Made by a program: the position numbers and the translations under genes. Below are positions 14,535 through 22,035 of a stretch of 22,035 nt of DNA, in pieces; the stretch's first letter is position 1; the number at the start of each line of letters is the position of its first letter. Source of the stretch: CAZIKB01 sp964539665 (lineage in GTDB: Bacteria; Zhuqueibacterota; Zhuqueibacteria; Oceanimicrobiales; Oceanimicrobiaceae); assembly GCA_964539665.1 (NCBI GenBank), contig CAZIKB010000111.1, forward strand, positions 1 to 22,035. The letters run 5' to 3'. Below the pieces are notes generated by a model. That model saw only the letters and a list, made by a program, of their open reading frames with translations. It was not told the origin of the DNA and did no database searches.

Positions 14535-16709
14535 CTACAACCGCCACAAATAAGACGTCTTAAAGAAAAAAACTCTGTTAGTTTCTATAAATCGGTCACT
14601 ATCTACATAATCATCATTCTGCCACTTCTTTTTATCATATATGGAACCATAACCCAGGTGAATGACGGTACCTGGAATATAGGTAAAAGATGCCAGAAAA
14701 TCAGTCCTTAGTTCTTTTTGCAAGGAATGGTATTCAACAATGGCTCTGAAAAACAGGTACTTGTTGAATTGAAAGGTATTCTTACTTCTTATTATATTAT
14801 AATCAAATTCCTTTACACCGGTGCTGTCTGTATAAAAATCTCTGAAGACTAAACTCAGGCTTGAATAAAGCTGAGACGACGGCTGATAAATTAAACTGGC
14901 AGAAACATTACTGCCTTTACCCTGATATGGATCGGTTACATAACGGATCTTTTTCCCATATTTATATGATAAATCAAAATAAAACTGTTTTGTAAGTTGA
15001 CTGCGTCCGATTATAGAAAAACTGCTGGTGTTAAATTTCTCTCCGAGAAATATTTCGGTAGAATAACCATAACCAATGCGAGCGTAGGAACTTCTGGGCA
15101 GGATAAACGACAGAAAGAAAGCATTGAAATTTTCCCACTGTTCGCTTGCTTTATCCCGGATAAACTGGTTATTAAACAAGGGATCAATTCTGCGGATAAT
15201 TTTCGAATCAGGATAAAACATCCGAATCACGCCAGCCCTGATTCTGGTCACATTTGTACGCGTAACATAACCGGTTTGGGTCTGGAAGTTTTCTGAAATG
15301 TCATGCAGACGAACATTCATTAACCAGTCTCTTGAGTTTAAATAATAATTTATTCCTATAGCATGGCCATTCGTTTTTGAAGTATCTTTATTAGACGATA
15401 AGAATGCGTGATATCCGAGACGGCTTGAACCGGTCACCCTTGTCTGGCCATCCGCGCCAATAACTCTATTATATCCGTCTTCAAGCTCTCTGCCGGTATA
15501 GAAAGCGCCACTAAAATTATCTTTGCTAAGGCTTCTTTTGTAACGTAAAATAGCAAAATTCGCATAGTCGCCTTCTTCCAGGTAATTGGGCAATTCATCC
15601 AATGCATAAATTGATGCTATCGTGTTTTTCTGACCAATTTTTCCGGTCAACTTTACACCGACAATTGGATTGACAATCATTCTCGTGTGTACTACTGCGC
15701 CAAGAGGGTCACCGCCAGAGCTGCCGCCAAAACTAAAACTATCATTGCCCTCAAGAAAAAATGGCCGTTTTTCAGGAAAGAACAAGTCAAATCTTTCATT
15801 ATAATCAGCCTGACTGGCGTCGGCTTCAACCTGGCTGAAATCTGGATTGAAGGTTCCGTCAAGAACCAGATGCGAGGTTATCCCGAATTTAGAGGTCAGG
15901 CTCAGGTCTTTCTTGTCACCTTCGGAATATAATTTCTCTTTATCTGTGTTCGTCGCACTTGTGGAGCTGTTCCGTCCATAGGTTACAGCGGGGAGGACCT
16001 CAAAGAGTCTGTAATGCTTGATATCTTTGTAAACCAGCGTCCTGGTTTGAATATAAAAATTTGGGCCGATTTTCGGATCAAGCGGGGGATAAGTGCCCAT
16101 TTCGGACGTGCGGCTTATGCGGCGCTCAAAGATTACGCCCATTTCCACAGGATCCTTGTGAGAAAAACGGATACTTTTAAACGGTATTTTCAGCTCAATT
16201 GTGTATCCTTCATCATCGATCCTGCCCTCACTGAACCAGATAAAATCAATGCTTGGGTCTTCGTTGTCTCCAATGGCGCGGCTATCCATCTGAATGCCTC
16301 TGGGATTTGTGTAAAATGCATACAGCCCCTGCTGATCATTAAAAGTATCGAGATTAATACAGATCCAATCATCAGGCCGGATTTTGTCCCGGCTGGTAAC
16401 CGACGCTTTTATTCTGTCCGGCTGGCTGTCGTAGCACCTGAAAGCAAAATAGAGATTTTCCTGGTCATAAGCATACCACACCCTGGTGTTTTCCACCATG
16501 TCAATACCGAAATCAGGATACCAGGTTTTGAAACCCGTTTCGAAAGGGGCTTCCTTCCAAACCTGATCGTCAAGAACACCATCGATAACCGGCGGGGTGT
16601 CTGTCTTTAAAGGTATAAACGGTTTTAATTTATCATTCGCTGAGACGAAATTCACCAAACCGATGCTTAATAAAATCATTACTACCGCCAAATCAAAAAC
16701 TCGTTTCAT
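14535..16709 (-). CDS. Outer-membrane protein: CBM9-like N-terminal domain plus DUF5916 beta-barrel
   Basis: A 724-residue outer-membrane protein. A signal peptide spans residues 1-24, ending FVSA. The CBM9-like domain (about 34-230) opens with PPVIDGVLDDQVWKEAP and contains NTRVWYAYDQENLYFAF. The rest is a DUF5916 region predicted to form a beta-barrel. It carries the diagnostic NPDFSQVEADASQADYNER and FFPEKRPFFLEG segments and ends FFKTSYLWRL, an aromatic terminal strand as in proteins assembled by the BAM complex. Members are frequent in Bacteroidota and related phyla; substrate or function is not established, although the CBM9-like part suggests glycan contact. AGGAGG sits eight bases before the ATG. 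Length fits the family and no lesion is seen. It is monocistronic. Confidence 0.9.
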   Translation of the reverse strand: MKRVFDLAVVMILLSIGLVNFVSANDKLKPFIPLKTDTPPVIDGVLDDQVWKEAPFETGFKTWYPDFGIDMVENTRVWYAYDQENLYFAFRCYDSQPDRIKASVTSRDKIRPDDWICINLDTFNDQQGLYAFYTNPRGIQMDSRAIGDNEDPSIDFIWFSEGRIDDEGYTIELKIPFKSIRFSHKDPVEMGVIFERRISRTSEMGTYPPLDPKIGPNFYIQTRTLVYKDIKHYRLFEVLPAVTYGRNSSTSATNTDKEKLYSEGDKKDLSLTSKFGITSHLVLDGTFNPDFSQVEADASQADYNERFDLFFPEKRPFFLEGNDSFSFGGSSGGDPLGAVVHTRMIVNPIVGVKLTGKIGQKNTIASIYALDELPNYLEEGDYANFAILRYKRSLSKDNFSGAFYTGRELEDGYNRVIGADGQTRVTGSSRLGYHAFLSSNKDTSKTNGHAIGINYYLNSRDWLMNVRLHDISENFQTQTGYVTRTNVTRIRAGVIRMFYPDSKIIRRIDPLFNNQFIRDKASEQWENFNAFFLSFILPRSSYARIGYGYSTEIFLGEKFNTSSFSIIGRSQLTKQFYFDLSYKYGKKIRYVTDPYQGKGSNVSASLIYQPSSQLYSSLSLVFRDFYTDSTGVKEFDYNIIRSKNTFQFNKYLFFRAIVEYHSLQKELRTDFLASFTYIPGTVIHLGYGSIYDKKKWQNDDYVDSDRFIETNRVFFFKTSYLWRL

Positions 16710-16836
16710 TTTCTTCCTCCTGTACCGCTCCTGTTTTAAAAGATGATTTGTTCTGTTCCCGCAATCCTCATTTGACAGAATTACTATGAATTATACTTTA
16801 TTTTTCAATATAAATGACCTTGTTGATTTAGCACTG

Positions 16837-16941
16837 AAAATCCTCCTGAAGGTTTTTTAATTTACTGGATATGGTGCTTAATAATCAACAATATACTACA
16901 TATCGACATCTATTTTGAATTAAACCTTCGGGAGGGTTCTT
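16837..16941. repeat. Inverted repeat pair with CCTCC-GAAGG cores
   Basis: AAAATCCTCCTGAAGG (16837-16852) and the complement of 16926-16941 (AGAACCCTCCCGAAGG) agree at 13 of 16 positions, and both are followed by a T tract and AATT. The arms face each other across about 55 bases. Each arm can also form a small hairpin alone, so two facing terminators are an alternative. Confidence 0.6.
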
Positions 16942-17197
16942 CTTCAATAATAAAATACAGTAATTTTAAGTCAGGATTTGGATATTAATTTAAACTATCC
17001 GGTCCTTATTGGCAAGTACTATTTTCATTCAATATTTTGAGAGGATAGCCCCATTTACGCCATGAATTTCAAAATGTTCTCTATAATTTGAGGCGAATTT
17101 ATCTGACCTGAATTATGCACCACACAGTCACACAAAATACCTGAATTTTTGATAAACAAGAGGTTGTTGTCAAGGAAAATAATTTATGGAAGATTTC

Positions 17198-17228
17198 GAT
17201 GATCCAGAATTTAAGGTTCTGGATCATC
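17198..17228 (-). terminator. Probable terminator of the ATC-hydrolase-like gene
   Basis: GATGATCCAGAA (17198-17209) and its exact complement (17217-17228) flank a seven-base loop, 22 bases past the stop codon of the minus-strand gene. The T tract after the stem is weak. Confidence 0.55.
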
Positions 17229-17250
17229 ATTATAATGCTACCAGTATAGT

Positions 17251-17880
17251 TTAGCCAGTCCAGATGTAACGATGATTACAACGGTCATGTCCCTGCATTA
17301 AAGTTTTATCACGAACCATTTTTATTTTGGGATTAAAACTCTCAGCCCAGGTATAGTCACCGTAACAAACTGATGCAAAGCCAATATCGCCAGCTTTTGC
17401 ATCGAGAAAAGTAGCAGCCCAAAGACATTCGGTTACCTTTAATTCAAATGCTTTTTCTGTGTCTTCAACAATTTTCATCGTCAATGAATTTGCATATTTG
17501 GGCGGCCTGAAAGTGTCAACATAGGTCTTAAAACTATTATCAGGCGAACGTTTAGCATGATTTTTACCGACTTCGAGCATCCTTTTGGTAGTATTCTTTT
17601 TGAGGAATTCGATCATTTTGTCGTGTCCCATTTCTTCTCCGAGAGCCTTTGCTAAGCTTATTACGTCACGATACCTACTGGCAGAAAATTGTCTAAAGCT
17701 TAATTTCCTATCCATTTCATTGTCGAATTTATGCTTATCCTGCAAAACCTTCAACTTTGAATTAGTTGAGGTCACCGCGGCGAAAGCGCTGGTACAGCCA
17801 AGGCAGGTTGCTGCACAAGCCGGCATTATTTTCGTAATAAAATCCCGGCGGCTTAGTTCATTTGAATTTGATTTTTGCAT
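17251..17880 (-). CDS. Tat-exported protein with L-2-amino-thiazoline-4-carboxylate hydrolase-like domain
   Basis: A 209-residue protein. The N-terminus ELSRRDFITK is a twin-arginine signal, followed by a hydrophobic Cys-rich stretch and a likely cleavage site after SAFA (about residue 34). The mature part resembles the ATC_hydrolase family (Pfam PF14196), named after the enzyme that opens 2-amino-thiazoline-4-carboxylate on the way to L-cysteine. Matching segments are YRDVISLAKALGEEMG, KIVEDTEKAFELKVTECLWA and FNPKIKMVRDKTLMQGHD followed by RCNHRYIW. The closing GHDxCNHR block and C152/C172 are candidate functional residues. Export by Tat implies folding, and possibly cofactor loading, before transport. 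The reaction here is not proven; many family members are of unknown function. GAGG about seven bases upstream supports the ATG. It stands alone. Confidence 0.8.
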   Translation of the reverse strand: MQKSNSNELSRRDFITKIMPACAATCLGCTSAFAAVTSTNSKLKVLQDKHKFDNEMDRKLSFRQFSASRYRDVISLAKALGEEMGHDKMIEFLKKNTTKRMLEVGKNHAKRSPDNSFKTYVDTFRPPKYANSLTMKIVEDTEKAFELKVTECLWAATFLDAKAGDIGFASVCYGDYTWAESFNPKIKMVRDKTLMQGHDRCNHRYIWTG

Positions 17881-18283
17881 TTTTGTCCTCTAGTTAAGAA
17901 TTTGTTTTATCCAGGTAAATCGATTTGATGTGCTAAATGAAATATAACTTAATTAAACGAAGAAAATTACTTTTTGTTTATAGGAAAAAAGTCTCATTTT
18001 TGATGAGGCAAAACACTCTACCTTTTTTTAAAATTTTGTTTTTTGCTCAAAATGTCATTCCCGAAATTTATTGATCGGGAATCCATGTGTAAGGAACCTG
18101 TATTCCCGCTTAAAACATGCGGGAATGACATAAAAAAAAGAAAGGAAAAAGTGTACGGTGTGAATTAATATCACATTTAAAAGCACATGCAAACCTTTTT
18201 TAATATTGCACGTCTTAATACTAACGTCAATTATGCCCTCATTTTTAACTAATATTTTTTCTAAAAATCAAAGGATAGAAAGA
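17881..18283. other. Intergenic region with repeat copy 3
   Basis: It is A/T-rich and lies between divergent genes. It holds the GTCATTCC repeat at 18054-18129 and AAGGA at 18271-18275 as ribosome site for the permease at 18284. No other gene was found. An in-frame ATG at 18206 exists, but the family N-terminus (MFKNYLK) starts at 18284. Confidence 0.55.
18054..18129. repeat. GTCATTCC intergenic repeat, copy 3 (76 bp)
   Basis: The ends GTCATTCCCG and CGGGAATGAC are exact inverted repeats. Its reverse complement aligns with copy 1 (7201-7277) almost end to end, sharing blocks such as ACATGGATTCCCGAT, so the two copies lie in opposite orientation. Confidence 0.88.
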
Positions 18284-20666
18284 ATGTTCAAAAATTATTT
18301 GAAAATTACTCTAAGAAACATCCAAAAGCACAAGGGATATTCTTTCATCAACATTGCCGGACTTTCTATTGGTATGACCTGCTTTATTGTGATTATGTTG
18401 TACATTCAGTATGAATTTAGTTATGATCGCTTTCACGAGAACGCTGATTACATTTACCGTATTGTGATGAAACAGCCAGGCAATGTTTATCAGGGGATAG
18501 ATGTATTTAATGTTACGCCGGGAACGCTTGTGCCATTATTAAAAGCGGAATACCCTGAAGTAGAGAAGGCTGCCAGAATATCTAAAGGGAGCGGTCTGAT
18601 TCAAGCAAATGGAAAAAGCTTTGTTGAACGAAGTTGCCTCTACGTCGATCCAGACTTTTTGCAGATGTTTACGTTCCCAATGATTTCAGGAAATTCCACT
18701 ACTGCTTTAACAGAACCTTATTCAATGGTCATCACTCAGGAAATGGCAAATAAATATTTTGGAGATAGAAGCCCCATTGGGGAAACGATTACGCACGATA
18801 ATAAGACCAAATATAAGGTCACTGGAGTAGTTGAAAATATTCCTGAGAATTCTCACTTTACATTCGATTTTCTTGCTTCTTTCAGTACGTTTTATAGTGA
18901 AAGGGGAAAGGACAGAATTGAACGCTGGAACAGCAATTCATACAAAGCCTACATCCAGCTCCGCAGAGATACCGATGCCGCTAATCTTCAAAGTCAGTTT
19001 CCTGCGCTCGTAACAAAATATAAAGGAGAGGATTCAGAGCATCAATTCCTACTCCAGCCCCTGACCCAAATTCATTTAGATGGAAATATTAATTTTGAAT
19101 TGGGGACCAATAACGATATGCGCTATATTTACATTTTCTCGGCAATTGGTCTGTTCATCCTGCTTATTGCCTGTTTTAACTATATGAATCTGGCTACAGC
19201 GCGGTCGGTACAGCGTGCTAAAGAGGTGGGATTAAGAAAAGTAGTCGGCGCTGACAGAATACAACTCATCAGGCAGTTTATGGGTGAATCGGTCTTGTTT
19301 GCGGTCACTGCTTTGCTGCTCGCTCTAATATTTGTGAAGTTGCTGTTGCCAGTATTTAGTTCATTCATCGACAGAAATCTTGAATTTTATCTCCTGAGGG
19401 ATATAAGCCTTCCCCTGGAATTGTTGGCGATTTCTCTTATCGTGGCAGTCGTGTCCGGGATTTATCCTGCATTTTTCATTTCATCATATCAGCCGGCTGC
19501 CATTCTGAAAGGCTCTCTAAACAAGGGCTCAAAAGCTTCATCAGTTTTTCGCAATAGTCTGGTGGTTTTTCAGTTTGTTATCTCCATCATCCTTATCTTC
19601 AGTACCGTAACAATTTATCAACAATTGAACTATATTCGGAACAAGAATCTGGGTTTTCAGAAAGACCATATTGTTTCAGTCTACATAAGAGATCTGAATT
19701 TGCGAAAAAAACACGAAACTTTTAAAATATCCCAAAATCCAGGATATTGCTGCCTCAGCCCAGCTTCCCGTTACGATTAACAGCAACAGCCATGCACGGT
19801 GGGAAGGAAAAAACGACGATGATGACGTGGCTATTTGTTATGCCTACTTCGATTACAATTTCCTTGATTTTTACGGGATCAAAATAAGCCAGGGCCGGAG
19901 TTTTTCGAAAACATTTGGTAACGATCAATCCGCATATATTCTTAATGAAACCGCAGTTAAAGCAATTGGCTAGGATGAGCCACTGGGAAAACGGTTTGGA
20001 TTTGGCAAGAAAAATACAGAATGGGGAGAGGTGGTGGGTGTTGTCCAGGATTTTCATTTTTATCCCCTGCATCTCAGAATAGAACCGTTGGCGATACGAC
20101 TTATCGAGCCAGAATCTATTTACAATGGAGCTAAATATTTATCGATCAAGATCAGCTCGCAAGACATTCAGTCAACTCTTTCCCACATTGAGAAAGTCTA
20201 CAAAGAGTTATCGCCAGCATATCCATTTGATTACCAGTTTATGGATGAGAGAATTGACCGGATGTACCGCACCGAACAGAGGTTGGGGCAGAGTTTCCAG
20301 TACTTCACTTTTATTGCTATTTTTATTGCATGCCTGGGGTTGTTCGGATTATCATCTTTTACTACAGCTCAGAAGACTAAGGAAATTGGCATTCGCAAAG
20401 TATTGGGCGCTTCTATCTCACATGTGGTATTCTTGCTATCGAAGGAATTCACAAAGTGGGTGCTGATTGCTAATCTGGTTGCCTGGCCACTGGGTTATTT
20501 ATTTATGAAGCAATGGCTGCATAATTTTTCATATCGAATCGACCTCGGTGTGTGGACATTTATTATTTCAGCAGGTTTGGCTTTGCTTATTGCTCTGGCG
20601 ACAGTGAGCTATCAATCCGTCAAGGCAGCTCTGGCAAATCCGGTGGATGCTTTGAAGTGTGAATAG
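18284..20666 (+). pseudogene. MacB-like ABC transporter permease, broken by frameshift and nonsense codon
   Basis: A permease of about 794 codons with the same plan as the one at 604: MFKNYLKITLRNIQKHKGYS at the start, AKEVGLRKVVGA in the first FtsX block, TKEIGIRKVLGA in the second, and NPVDALKCE at the end. The start at 18284 has AAGGA eight bases upstream. Two lesions are visible. One extra base near 19737-19743 shifts the frame, so the first part ends early in SPASRYD. The downstream frame, read as DIAASAQLPVTINSN, then meets TAG at 19971-19973 in AIG-stop-DEPLGKRF, where the family usually has Trp. After that it is open to 20666. Two independent lesions make real decay more likely than one sequencing error. 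If expressed, the first part would lack the last FtsX block. Confidence 0.88.
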
Positions 20667-20994
20667 TGAAGAGCTTGAAATCCAAAGCCAAATTAGGGGT
20701 CATTTTCTATTTGGCTTCACTTTTTATATTCAACCATCAGGTTAAAGATTGTAACCTTTTCTGCAAAGTATGGTGTTTAGTATAGACGGGATTCATTTCT
20801 TTGCGGCAAGACCGCAAATGTGAGTTATTTACTTGAAAATTATGAATGAAAATAAATGGATTCCAAAGTTATTCTTGATGATCGATGCTGGATTCTTAAT
20901 GATAGTCAAATTATCCAGCATCAAATATTCTTCACTTTTATCAACTTTTAACCACCTAATTTTGCTACAAAAATTATGATTGAAAGGATTTGCC
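20667..20994. other. Intergenic region between permease pseudogene and next permease
   Basis: No gene is seen. It holds a terminator-like hairpin at 20685-20717 and a 10-bp inverted repeat GATGCTGGAT/ATCCAGCATC (20884-20893, 20913-20922) about 75 bases before the next start codon. That repeat might be an operator or a second hairpin. AAAGGA at 20983-20988 is the ribosome site of the next gene. Confidence 0.5.
20685..20717 (+). terminator. Hairpin after the permease pseudogene
   Basis: AAGCCAAAT (20685-20693) and ATTTGGCTT (20709-20717) form a perfect 9-bp stem with a 15-base loop. CACTTTTTATATT follows, giving a short T tract suited to Rho-independent termination. Confidence 0.6.
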
Positions 20995-22035
20995 ATGCTT
21001 AAAAATTATATAAAAATTGTATTCAGATTAATCAAGAGAAATATTTTGTTTTCAGTTGTAAATTTGTTGGGACTGACAATCGGTCTCACAACCTGTTTTT
21101 TGATTTTACTGTACGTTGATTTCGAGATAGCATACGATAAGTTTCATGAGAATGCTGATAATATTTACAGGGTGTATATGCATCAACCGGGTAATAACGT
21201 TTCCGGCGGCAGCACGGACTTAATGGTTACAGCACCAACAATTCTAAAGCCAACATGGGAAATGGAACTGCCTGAGATACAAAAAATTGCGAACACAAAT
21301 AGAACAAGCGTGGTATTTAAAAAGAATAACCAGCTATTTGATGAAAGTATTTATTTCGCGGATCCCGAATTCCTTGAAATTTTTACCTTTCCATTAATTT
21401 CTGGAGATAAAAGTACCGCTTTAGTTGATCCTTTTTCTCTCTTAATAACTCAGCGTACGGCGGAAAAATATTTTGGGAAAGAAAATCCGGTGGGAAAAAC
21501 CATTTCAGCAAGTGATAAAAATGAGTATAAGGTTACAGGCGTACTCAAGAATATCCCTGAAAATTCCCATATCAAATTTGACTTCTTAGCATCATTTAAT
21601 ACTCTTCATACATTATGGAAGTGGAGGGATTGGGAAAGTGATGACTGGCTGAATAATGGTTTCGACACTTATCTTACCCTGCCGGCTAATATTGATTTAG
21701 TTAGATTTGATGAAAAGTTACGAAAATATGACTTTCAGGGACTAAATGATAAAACATGGTCTTTTCATGTTCAGCCACTAAAAGATATTCATTTTAACAG
21801 GGACACTGGTGGCGATGGCGATATAAGATATATCTGTATTTTTTCAGCAATCGGACTGCTTATTCTCTTTATAGCCTGTTTTAATTTTATAAATCTTTCT
21901 ACCGCCCGATCTGCCTCAAGAGCAAAAGAAGTTGGAGTCCGAAAAGTGGTCGGGGCTTTTAAAAAGCAATTAGTTAGACAGTTAATGGGAGAATCAATCT
22001 TATTTACATTTATTGCCCTGATTTTTTCAGTTATC
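20995..22035 (+). CDS. MacB-like ABC transporter permease, N-terminal part (runs off the window)
   Basis: The frame opens at the ATG at 20995 and stays open for 347 codons to the window end. It begins MLKNYIKIVFRLIKRNILFS and has a membrane helix at about 20-43 (NLLGLTIGLTTCFLILLYV). A MacB-type periplasmic domain follows, with FYFADPEF/TFPLISGDKST-like segments and YFGKENPVGKT. The start of the first FtsX block reads FINLSTARSASRAKEVGVRKVVGA. About 450 residues are missing beyond the edge. AAAGGA at 20983-20988 supports the start. It is the fourth related permease gene or fragment in the window and shows no lesion in the visible part. The order with the pseudogene upstream suggests a tandem array; the substrate is unknown. 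Confidence 0.87.
   Translation, partial: MLKNYIKIVFRLIKRNILFSVVNLLGLTIGLTTCFLILLYVDFEIAYDKFHENADNIYRVYMHQPGNNVSGGSTDLMVTAPTILKPTWEMELPEIQKIANTNRTSVVFKKNNQLFDESIYFADPEFLEIFTFPLISGDKSTALVDPFSLLITQRTAEKYFGKENPVGKTISASDKNEYKVTGVLKNIPENSHIKFDFLASFNTLHTLWKWRDWESDDWLNNGFDTYLTLPANIDLVRFDEKLRKYDFQGLNDKTWSFHVQPLKDIHFNRDTGGDGDIRYICIFSAIGLLILFIACFNFINLSTARSASRAKEVGVRKVVGAFKKQLVRQLMGESILFTFIALIFSVI

Larger units (their letters stand above)
16710..17250. other. Intergenic region, no gene seen
   Basis: It contains the Shine-Dalgarno sequence and presumed promoter of the DUF5916 gene, an inverted-repeat pair at 16837-16941, and the hairpin at 17198-17228. The rest is A/T-rich with stops in all frames and shows no protein similarity that I recognise. 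Confidence 0.5.

Noticed and set aside
16014..16610. 198-codon frame on the plus strand opposite the DUF5916 gene
   Set aside because: It is a mirror of the CBM9-like coding sequence, with no ribosome site and no family signature.
18206..18283. Upstream ATG at 18206 as start of the permease
   Set aside because: The added 26 residues do not fit the family, and AAGGA sits correctly before the ATG at 18284.
19735..19745. Programmed frameshift in the permease at 18284
   Set aside because: There is no slippery heptamer or stimulatory structure that I can recognise, and a nonsense codon follows in the new frame, so mutation is simpler.
1..22035. CRISPR arrays, tRNA or rRNA genes
   Set aside because: No regularly spaced direct repeats and no cloverleaf or rRNA-like sequence was seen on reading both strands; a dedicated tRNA/ncRNA search was not possible here.

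Overview
The window is about 40% GC, judged by eye, and comes from a Gram-negative bacterium. Evidence for an outer membrane is a DUF5916-type beta-barrel protein, a Sec-exported PQQ-type beta-propeller and a Tat-exported protein. Several MacB-like FtsX permeases without an ATPase beside them, DUF5916, and abundant toxin-antitoxin and DUF4143 ATPase genes fit the FCB side of the tree (KSB1/Calditrichota- or Bacteroidota-like lineages). That placement is inference; no rRNA or tRNA gene is visible.

Layout. Positions 1-126 hold the frameshifted 5' end of a transposase orfA on the minus strand. A complete 800-aa MacB-like permease follows (604-3006), then a MntA-HepT toxin-antitoxin pair (minus), then a decayed 3' end of a second permease closely related to the first (about 3836-4132). 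Next is a HigBA toxin-antitoxin pair (minus) with a consensus sigma70 promoter, an operator-like palindrome in the promoter spacer, and a predicted leaderless start. A 50-bp echo of the 5' end of the DUF4143 ATPase gene at 13227 lies at 5106-5155. A secreted PQQ-like beta-propeller (5592-6866) is followed by a ferredoxin remnant that has lost cluster cysteines, and by an intergenic repeat.

The middle holds a full-length RapA-type SWI2/SNF2 ATPase with a TTG start (7408-10224). It converges on a three-gene minus-strand operon: ECF sigma factor, zf-HC2 anti-sigma factor, and a membrane protein with an extracytoplasmic domain and a double zinc ribbon. A DUF4143 ATPase (13227-14366, plus) converges on the CBM9-like/DUF5916 outer-membrane protein (14535-16709, minus).

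The right part holds a Tat-exported ATC-hydrolase-like protein (17251-17880, minus), a MacB-like permease pseudogene with one frameshift and one nonsense codon (18284-20666), and the first 347 codons of another MacB-like permease that runs off the window (20995-22035).

The region reads as accessory DNA in flux: duplicated permeases in different states of decay, two toxin-antitoxin modules, an IS remnant, other gene fragments, and at least three copies of a GTCATTCC-bounded intergenic repeat. The most coherent functional unit is the sigma/anti-sigma/zinc-ribbon operon. I found no CRISPR array and no clear new defence system.
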